From assembly GCA_035307785.1 (NCBI GenBank), contig DATGHS010000530.1, positions 1-11,696 on the forward strand: a stretch of DNA of 11,696 bases. Direction: 5' to 3'. A program made the position numbers and the translations under genes. The notes below the pieces were generated by a model. That model searched no databases. It worked only from the letters and a program-made list of their open reading frames with translations, and was not told where the DNA came from. Shown here in pieces: positions 6,958-11,696 of the stretch (position 1 is its first letter; each line of letters starts with the position of its first letter). This DNA comes from DATGHS01 sp035307785 (GTDB lineage: Bacteria > Planctomycetota > Planctomycetia > Gemmatales > Gemmataceae).

Positions 6958-8376
6958 ATGTTGTTACGTGAGAAAACACATCGCTCCATACTTTCTGGCA
7001 CTATTCTTCTCGGCTTTGCCCTGCCACTTGCCGCCCAGGAGATCGCCACCCTGCCCGCTCCTCGGGGCGATGTACTCGCGCTCGCATTTTCGCCCGATGG
7101 CAAGATCCTCGTCTCCGCTGGCGGCAAGAGTCCGGCAGCAAAGTCGGCGGGTTTCGGCGAAGTCAAGCTGTGGAACACCAGCAACGGCAGCGCCTTGCCG
7201 GCACTGGCCAATCACGCCGACCCGGTGTTTGCCGTGGAGTTCAAGAACGACGGCAAGCTCCTGATGACGCGCACCATCTATTACACGCGCTTTTTCAACA
7301 TGGAGGCGAAGCCGCCGGCCCTGCTGCATTCGATACGCTGGTGGAATTATGACGACGAGCGAATTGTGGAGAACCCCACATCCGGCGGCATTCGCGTTTG
7401 GAACGCGGCCACCGGCGAAGTGAAGAGCACGCTGAAGGCAAACCCCGGCAAGGCCGAGAATGTGCTGGTCGCGCCGGATGAGAGCAGCGTGGCGTCGCTG
7501 CATGCCGACGGTTCGGTAAAGATTTGGGATTCGGCTACCGGAAAGTTCCGAAATACGATCAAAAGCCCGCAACACCGGTTCATGAGCCTGCTCATGTACT
7601 CGCCGGATGGCAAGTTCATCGTGACAGCAAGTCAAGATACTACGTTGCGCCTGTGGGAAGTGGCGAGCGGCATGGAAGCGACCGCCATTGTTGTCGACAA
7701 GCGTAAATTTGACTTGATGCAGCAAGGGGCCAGGGGGCCCAAGCCGCCGGCCGGGCACGATCCGCTGTTCGCCAAGTTTTCGCCCGATGGCAAGGTCCTC
7801 GCCTGCGTGGCCAGCAACTTCGAACTGCGCGGCAGGCCAGAGTCCTGGCACTTGCTTGTGTGGGACCTGGCGGCGAACAAGGAACTGGGGCAGTTTCCGC
7901 GCTATCGCCACGTGACTTTCGTGGGCAAGTCGCTGGTTTTGCAAAGCGATGCCGACCCGGTGTTGATTCTTGTTGATACGCCCACGGGACTGGAACAGCA
8001 GCGTTTCCCTACCGACGGCGCCGTGCAATGGAGCGGCTTATTCGACAATAACAAGCTGCTCGTTGCCGCCACGACCGACGGCACAGTGTACCTCATGGAT
8101 CTGGAATCGATGAAGCCCGGGCCGAAATTGTCGGGGCACACGGATGCGGTGCAATTCGTGGCGGTGTCGGCCGACCGCCGCCTGATTGCAACCGGCAGCA
8201 AAGACAAGTCGGTCAAGCTTTGGGACGCTACGACGGGCCAGAATCTTGCTTCACTGACCGGTCACAAGGCTCGTATTCGGGGCATCGTCTTTTCACCTGA
8301 TGCGAAGCTCTTGGCAACCGCAGATGACGAAAAGATCGTCAAGCTCTGGGATGTGACAAAGGCCGTCAAGAAATAA
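6958..8376 (+). CDS. Exported WD40-repeat beta-propeller protein
   Basis: This 472-aa protein is built almost wholly of WD40 repeats, which form a beta-propeller scaffold for protein binding rather than an enzyme. A Sec-type signal peptide is visible (basic MLLREKTHR, hydrophobic SILSGTILLGFALPLAA), with likely cleavage near A26. Repeats with FSPDGK-type turns end in LWN (about 73), VWN (147), IWD (189), LWE (235), VWD (303), LMD (380), LWD (421) and LWD (463), so eight or nine blades. The last two, with SGHTDAVQFVAVSADRR and TGHKARIRGIVFSPD, are the most canonical. Blade 2 carries an irregular insertion rich in aromatics (about 104-135). The ATG at 6958 has AGGG at 6946-6949. It follows DUF1501 no. 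1 by 82 nt, a pairing common in planctomycetes, so a shared transcript is plausible. Its stop abuts the stop of the opposite-strand gene. The binding partner is unknown. Confidence 0.9.
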   Translation: MLLREKTHRSILSGTILLGFALPLAAQEIATLPAPRGDVLALAFSPDGKILVSAGGKSPAAKSAGFGEVKLWNTSNGSALPALANHADPVFAVEFKNDGKLLMTRTIYYTRFFNMEAKPPALLHSIRWWNYDDERIVENPTSGGIRVWNAATGEVKSTLKANPGKAENVLVAPDESSVASLHADGSVKIWDSATGKFRNTIKSPQHRFMSLLMYSPDGKFIVTASQDTTLRLWEVASGMEATAIVVDKRKFDLMQQGARGPKPPAGHDPLFAKFSPDGKVLACVASNFELRGRPESWHLLVWDLAANKELGQFPRYRHVTFVGKSLVLQSDADPVLILVDTPTGLEQQRFPTDGAVQWSGLFDNNKLLVAATTDGTVYLMDLESMKPGPKLSGHTDAVQFVAVSADRRLIATGSKDKSVKLWDATTGQNLASLTGHKARIRGIVFSPDAKLLATADDEKIVKLWDVTKAVKK

Positions 8377-9657
8377 TCACCAGTGCAATTCCGCACCGGC
8401 ATTTACCCCTTGCGCCCAGAAAAAGCTGGTGCGAAATGGAATGATCGGCCGGTCCACGCCGGTGGGTGCGCCCGATACTTGCGTCAGGTTGATCGCATCA
8501 ATTTGGTCGCCGGGCCGAACCGGATTGTTCCACAGGATGAGTGAGTAACCGCCCCGCAGGCGAATATGCCGCGTAAGATCGAATCCGACATTCACTGTCG
8601 TTTGTGTGACGAAATCAGGCTCAGCGCGCTCGGTTGTGCCGGTGTTGCTCGGCAAGACATACAGCCCGTACGGCTGCGCCGTGTAGCTGAGCGGCGTGTG
8701 CACATTGCGGTCGCCCTTGGCGGCAATGATCTGATCGTCGGAGCCAAGTGCAATCGTGCTTTTCCCTTCGATTGAAAAGCGGCCGAAGTGCCACTCGCCC
8801 TTGGACCCCATCTGGCAGCCATAAAATCGATCGAACGTTTGGAAGTGGTCGGCCATGCCGATGAGCGTGGACTGGGCCGGCAAGACAAATGCCGACGCCG
8901 TGACGTCAAGCCGCTCGCGCATTTGCAGGAACTGCGCGCCGAGCAGGAAACAGATCTGATAGCTTGGCCCACTGGCCCAGCGATACATGATGCTTACGTC
9001 TTCGCCGAAGAACTCGATGCGCGAGTAAACGTTGATGCTGCCGCGCAGGTTGCCGAAGTCCGGGTTGAACCCGGCAATGACGTAGGAACTCTGCTGCCCG
9101 GTGTTGGCGTCGATATACGGTCGAGCCAGCAGCGAAGTCGTGTGCGGGAAGGTGATATTCGACGAATCGCGCTCCAATACGAACACGGACCCATCGAGGC
9201 CAAAATTGGACTCGCGATTCAGCCAGCCGTCAGCGCTCCAGCGCCCGCCGACGTAGCGGCCATGCCGGCTCGGCAAATCGCCGCCACGCAGAATTTCGGT
9301 CCCCGGCTGGCCGACAATCCCTTGCGAGCCGGCCGGACCGGTCGTGACTAGCGCCGGTGTCGGCAAATCCCGGAGCCACCAGATCAAGTAGTCCGCTCGG
9401 TAATGCCAAAGATCATCGGCCGGGGCCGGGGTGAGCAGATCAATGAGGCTGGGCCGATCCAGTGGTACGTCTGCATCGAATGTCTGCGAGGGGCAAACGG
9501 CGACCCAGCCAAGCCAAAGCGCCAGCGCCGCCAGGAACGGGATGGATTTTCCCGCCCTTGCCCTGACTCCCGGCACCGCCGAGATTATCAGAATAAGCAG
9601 CAAGAGGGTCACGAAATGAGTTATCGGCAGGTTCGGCACAAGAGGCGCAACAATCAC
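8377..9657 (-). CDS. BBP7-family outer membrane beta-barrel protein
   Basis: This protein of up to 426 aa matches the planctomycete BBP7 family: an N-terminal YRADYLIWWLRDLPTPALVTT segment, then PGTEILRGGDLPSRHGRYVGGRW, FGLDGSVFVLERDSS, and alternating beta-strand sequence to the end. The C-terminus, FFWAQGVNAGAELHW, ends in tryptophan, as expected of a BAM-recognised barrel strand. It should reside in the outer membrane; a transport or adhesion role is unknown. The start is uncertain: GTG 9657 is the first in frame and gives two hydrophobic stretches (LPITHFVTLLLLILIISAV and IPFLAALALWLGWVAV). GTG 9576 leaves only the second, preceded by RARAGK, which makes a cleaner Sec signal peptide. No Shine-Dalgarno site settles it. 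The gene lies 87 nt after DUF1501 no. 2 on the same strand and converges on the WD40 gene with no gap. Confidence 0.85.
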   Translation of the reverse strand: MIVAPLVPNLPITHFVTLLLLILIISAVPGVRARAGKSIPFLAALALWLGWVAVCPSQTFDADVPLDRPSLIDLLTPAPADDLWHYRADYLIWWLRDLPTPALVTTGPAGSQGIVGQPGTEILRGGDLPSRHGRYVGGRWSADGWLNRESNFGLDGSVFVLERDSSNITFPHTTSLLARPYIDANTGQQSSYVIAGFNPDFGNLRGSINVYSRIEFFGEDVSIMYRWASGPSYQICFLLGAQFLQMRERLDVTASAFVLPAQSTLIGMADHFQTFDRFYGCQMGSKGEWHFGRFSIEGKSTIALGSDDQIIAAKGDRNVHTPLSYTAQPYGLYVLPSNTGTTERAEPDFVTQTTVNVGFDLTRHIRLRGGYSLILWNNPVRPGDQIDAINLTQVSGAPTGVDRPIIPFRTSFFWAQGVNAGAELHW

Positions 9658-9712
9658 AAGCTGACGAGCAGACGGAGGTGAGGGAAATTAGGGAGATGAC
9701 GGTTGTGCGGGA

Positions 9713-9743
9713 TGCACCGCTAGCTCGCGGGGCAAGCGATGCA
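9713..9743 (-). terminator. 9-bp imperfect hairpin after DUF1501 no. 2
   Basis: On the minus strand TGCATCGCT pairs with AGCGGTGCA (plus positions 9735-9743 and 9713-9721) over 9 bp including one G-U pair, around a 13-nt loop. It begins two nt after the DUF1501 no. 2 stop at 9745. No U tract follows. It could be a weak terminator or 3' stabiliser before the BBP7 gene, or a relative of the element at 6883-6918. Confidence 0.3.
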
Positions 9744-9744
9744 A

Positions 9745-11304
9745 TTACCCCAACAATTCGCTTCGCAGTTGCCCGGCACCAGCAATAGGCACCGGTCGCC
9801 CCAGCGAATCCGGTATCGTGGTGCTCGGATCGATGCCGAGTAGGTGAAAGGCGGTTGCGAGAATGTCTTTCGGCGAAACCGGCGTCTCGCGGACATCGCC
9901 GCCTTGCTTATCGGTGCTGCCGACGACTTTCCCACGCGCGCTGCCGCCGCCGGCCAGGGCGATGGAGTAGGCGCGCGACCAGTGATGCCGGCCCGCGCCC
10001 TTTGGTTTGGGATCGATCCGCGGCGTGCGGCCATGCTCGCTCATCCACAGCACCAGGGTTTCATCCAGCAACCCGCGCGCTTCCAGATCGAGAATCAGCG
10101 CGGGGTACGCCTGATCGAAGCCGGGCAGCAGGTATTCCTTGAGCCGCGGATAGTGGTTGTTGTGCGTGTCCCAGGCACAGTTGGCGAACTGGCCATAACC
10201 GTCCCAGAAGACCGTCACGAACTTGCAGCCCGCTTCCACGAGGCGGCGAGCCGCCAGGCACGACTGGCCAAATAACGTGAGGCCATAGCGCTCGCGCACG
10301 GCCAAAGTTTCCTTGCCAATATCCAGCGCATCGCGCATGCGGCTGGAGGCAATAAGCGAGAAGGCCATGCGCTGAAACTTTTCGAACGGCTGCTCGGAGG
10401 CTGCCCGGTCAAGACTTTGGCGGGCCGCATCGAATTGCTGCAGCAGCGAGCGGCGCAGGTTGAGGCGCTCGATTGGAATGTCGTCGGGCGCCTTGGGACC
10501 ATTCACATCGCTGTTCGGCCCAATGGTGGAAACTCGAAACCGGCCGGCCTGGGTAGTGCCGGCAAACGGATCGAGAAAGTCCTTGCTTTGTCCGTCGGTA
10601 TAATGCGGCGCGATCCTCGTGCCGGCGCCGTCGAAATCGGTCCAAACCGGGTCATACCCCTGGCCGAGAAACGCGGCATACGGGCCAGCGCTAACGTTCA
10701 AATCGGTTTTGGAGTTCAGCAACCAAGGCAGGCCGATGTTGCGGGGAATGAAGCTTTCCCCCCTCGCCCCTTGGGGAAGAGGGGAAGGGGGTGAGGGGTG
10801 GCACTTCTCTTCCAAGTAATCCACTACCGAGCCAATAAATGGCCAATGCATTGGGTCGCGCGGTCTGGTTTCCAGGGCGGGCGTGTACGTGGGAATGCCG
10901 GACAGCGCATACGCCACACCATGTTCCGGATAGGGATGGGTGAGCGAGCGAACGATGGTTAGACGATCGACAATGCGGGCGATTCCCGGCAAGCGCTCGC
11001 CGATCATCACGCCGGGAACGGCCGTGCGGATCGCCTTCAATTCGCCTTGTATTTCCGTGGGGGCATCGGGCTTGGGATCGAAGGTTTCGTGCTGCGGCGG
11101 CGAGCCATACGGGAAGAGAAGGATGCACGCCTTCGCTTTGCCAAAACGGGTCGCACGAGAAGTTGATGTTCCGTTCGGTTCCCCTTGCAAGCGCAGGGCA
11201 TTGGCCAGCCCGATGCCCAGAGCGCCGAGCCCGCCGACGTGCAGGAAATCCCGCCGTGACAGCCCGTCGCACAAGCGTTTTCGGGAGCCGAGGATGCGAA
11301 ACAT
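9745..11304 (-). CDS. DUF1501 protein no. 2, Tat-exported, with in-frame repeat insert
   Basis: This 519-aa second DUF1501 protein has a textbook Tat signal, LSRRDFLHVGG (15-25), followed by the hydrophobic LGALGIGLANAL. Family segments are FPYGSPPQHETFDPKPDAP (64-82), SLTHPYPEHGVAYALSG (120-136), HWPFIGSVVDYL (153-164), a C-terminal SEHGRTPRI and GRHHWSRAY. The first segment reads YGSPPQHET where no. 1 has SGGLSQIDS, so the two belong to different subgroups rather than being a recent duplication. Residues 168-184 (PSPPSPLPQGARGE and flanks) are translated from a G/C-rich palindrome at about 10755-10803 and look like an insertion; the frame is kept and the flanking family sequence continues with IPRNIGLPWLL. 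ATG 11304 has the purine-rich GGAAAAG upstream. No DUF1549/DUF1553 partner is visible. Substrate unknown; periplasmic hydrolase-like role inferred. Confidence 0.88.
   Translation of the reverse strand: MFRILGSRKRLCDGLSRRDFLHVGGLGALGIGLANALRLQGEPNGTSTSRATRFGKAKACILLFPYGSPPQHETFDPKPDAPTEIQGELKAIRTAVPGVMIGERLPGIARIVDRLTIVRSLTHPYPEHGVAYALSGIPTYTPALETRPRDPMHWPFIGSVVDYLEEKCHPSPPSPLPQGARGESFIPRNIGLPWLLNSKTDLNVSAGPYAAFLGQGYDPVWTDFDGAGTRIAPHYTDGQSKDFLDPFAGTTQAGRFRVSTIGPNSDVNGPKAPDDIPIERLNLRRSLLQQFDAARQSLDRAASEQPFEKFQRMAFSLIASSRMRDALDIGKETLAVRERYGLTLFGQSCLAARRLVEAGCKFVTVFWDGYGQFANCAWDTHNNHYPRLKEYLLPGFDQAYPALILDLEARGLLDETLVLWMSEHGRTPRIDPKPKGAGRHHWSRAYSIALAGGGSARGKVVGSTDKQGGDVRETPVSPKDILATAFHLLGIDPSTTIPDSLGRPVPIAGAGQLRSELLG
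10755..10803. repeat. G/C-rich palindromic repeat inside DUF1501 no. 2
   Basis: CCCCTC (10760-10765) pairs with GAGGGG (10793-10798) and CCCCTT (10767-10772) with AAGGGG (10785-10790), with a G-U pair and one bulged G between, around the purine loop 10773-10784. The block is strikingly biased to C on the left and G on the right, unlike the surrounding coding sequence. It resembles the short interspersed palindromes of many GC-rich bacterial genomes whose translation reads PSPPSPLPQGARGE. That resemblance is from memory; copy number in this genome cannot be seen here. Confidence 0.6.
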
Positions 11305-11433
11305 GGCGCTTTTCCATTCGCAATGCGAACACCGATTGATTCTAGCGAATTACTCGGCGCAATAGCGGGAATTCCTGAAGTCAAATGAGCGCGAATGAAT
11401 AGGGACAAGGACCACAGCGTTGGAATTCCCAGT

Positions 11434-11696
11434 TCACGAATCTTCCGCTTTGGTATCGGCCGAACTTTGGCGCAATTGCAGCCAGGTTTGGTTCGACGAC
11501 AAATCCGTTGGCGCTGCGCCGCGCTCGAAGTATAGCCAGATCGCGCGCGAGTAGCGATAAACGGCGGGGACAAAGGGCAGGAACGGCAGCAGGGCCAGCA
11601 GCGCGATCACCGGCCCCGGCCAATCGGGCAACAGCCAGTAAAAGAAGATGAACAGCGGGGTGATCATCAGGACCGCGAGCGCATAGCTGAAGTACA
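11434..11696 (-). CDS. DUF983-like membrane protein, C-terminal part (partial)
   Basis: The frame is open to the right edge of the window, so the N-terminus is missing; 86 residues are visible. Two hydrophobic segments are clear, ALAVLMITPLFIFFYWLL and GPVIALLALLPFLPFVPAVY, followed by RYSRAIWLYFERG and a polar tail ending ADTKAEDS. DUF983 proteins are small inner-membrane proteins of unknown function, usually with N-terminal cysteine pairs and two C-terminal helices; the helix spacing and the RYxRxxWL segment after the second helix fit the planctomycete members I recall. The cysteine motif would lie outside the window, so the assignment is tentative. An ATG at 11667 lies within the frame but upstream codons (YFSYALAVL) extend the first helix, so it is unlikely to be the start. 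The gene precedes DUF1501 no. 2 on the same strand by 129 nt. Confidence 0.55.
   Translation of the reverse strand, partial: YFSYALAVLMITPLFIFFYWLLPDWPGPVIALLALLPFLPFVPAVYRYSRAIWLYFERGAAPTDLSSNQTWLQLRQSSADTKAEDS

Noticed and set aside
6964..8028. 354-codon open frame on the minus strand opposite the WD40 gene
   Set aside because: It lies wholly antisense to a convincing WD40 gene, has no recognisable domain, and its His/Arg-rich composition is typical of a mirror frame in GC-rich DNA.
8788..9351. 187-codon plus-strand frame opposite the BBP7 gene
   Set aside because: It is antisense to a family-matching outer-membrane protein, with no signal peptide, motif or ribosome site.
10691..11332. 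213-codon minus-strand frame overlapping DUF1501 no. 2
   Set aside because: It is a frame shadow of the DUF1501 gene, with Arg/His-rich composition and no motif.
11037..11573. Minus-strand frame spanning the gap between the DUF983-like gene and DUF1501 no. 2
   Set aside because: It overlaps both better-supported genes in another frame and lacks domains.
1..11696. CRISPR array, tRNA, rRNA, riboswitch or transposase
   Set aside because: No regularly spaced repeats, cloverleaf-like sequence, conserved rRNA stretch, aptamer pattern or transposase motif was seen on reading both strands.

Overview
The window looks like chromosomal DNA from a planctomycete, probably of the Pirellulales/Gemmatales kind. 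It encodes two Tat-exported DUF1501 proteins, a DUF1559 prepilin-like protein, a BBP7-type outer-membrane beta-barrel protein, a secreted WD40 protein and a DUF983-like membrane protein. This combination is characteristic of that phylum. The DNA is GC-rich (roughly 60% by eye) and Shine-Dalgarno sites are weak or absent, which also fits. The assignment rests on protein families recognised by reading, not on a database search.

Layout, left to right. (1) 1-668 (+): 3' part of a patatin-like phospholipase; its start lies outside the window. A 13-bp hairpin follows. (2) 806-1903 (+): a PilT-type ATPase. (3) 2066-3004 (+): a DUF1559 protein with a type IV prepilin N-terminus. (4) 3005-3372: a gene-free stretch with a strong hairpin flanked by 8-bp direct repeats and a possible promoter. 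(5) 3373-5268 (+): a NodU/CmcH/TobZ-type carbamoyltransferase. (6) 5436-6875 (+): DUF1501 protein no. 1. (7) 6958-8376 (+): an exported WD40 beta-propeller. (8) 8377-9657 (-): BBP7 outer-membrane protein, whose stop codon directly abuts the WD40 stop codon. (9) 9745-11304 (-): DUF1501 protein no. 2, of a different subgroup. (10) 11434-end (-): the C-terminal part of a DUF983-like membrane protein.

How the genes might work together. Most of the products are predicted to act at or beyond the cytoplasmic membrane. The PilT-like ATPase next to a prepilin-like protein suggests a type IV filament or secretion link, although planctomycete DUF1559 genes are very numerous and the pairing may be coincidental. 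DUF1501 no. 1 and the WD40 gene are co-directional, 82 nt apart, and could be co-transcribed. On the minus strand, DUF983, DUF1501 no. 2 and BBP7 follow one another with gaps of 87-129 nt. No single dedicated pathway is evident.

The most notable observations are a G/C-rich palindromic repeat apparently inserted in frame inside DUF1501 no. 2 (residues about 168-184), the zero-gap convergent gene pair, an orphan carbamoyltransferase, and several compact intergenic hairpins that may be dispersed small repeats rather than classical terminators. I did not find a clear multi-gene novel system, CRISPR array, tRNA, rRNA or insertion sequence.
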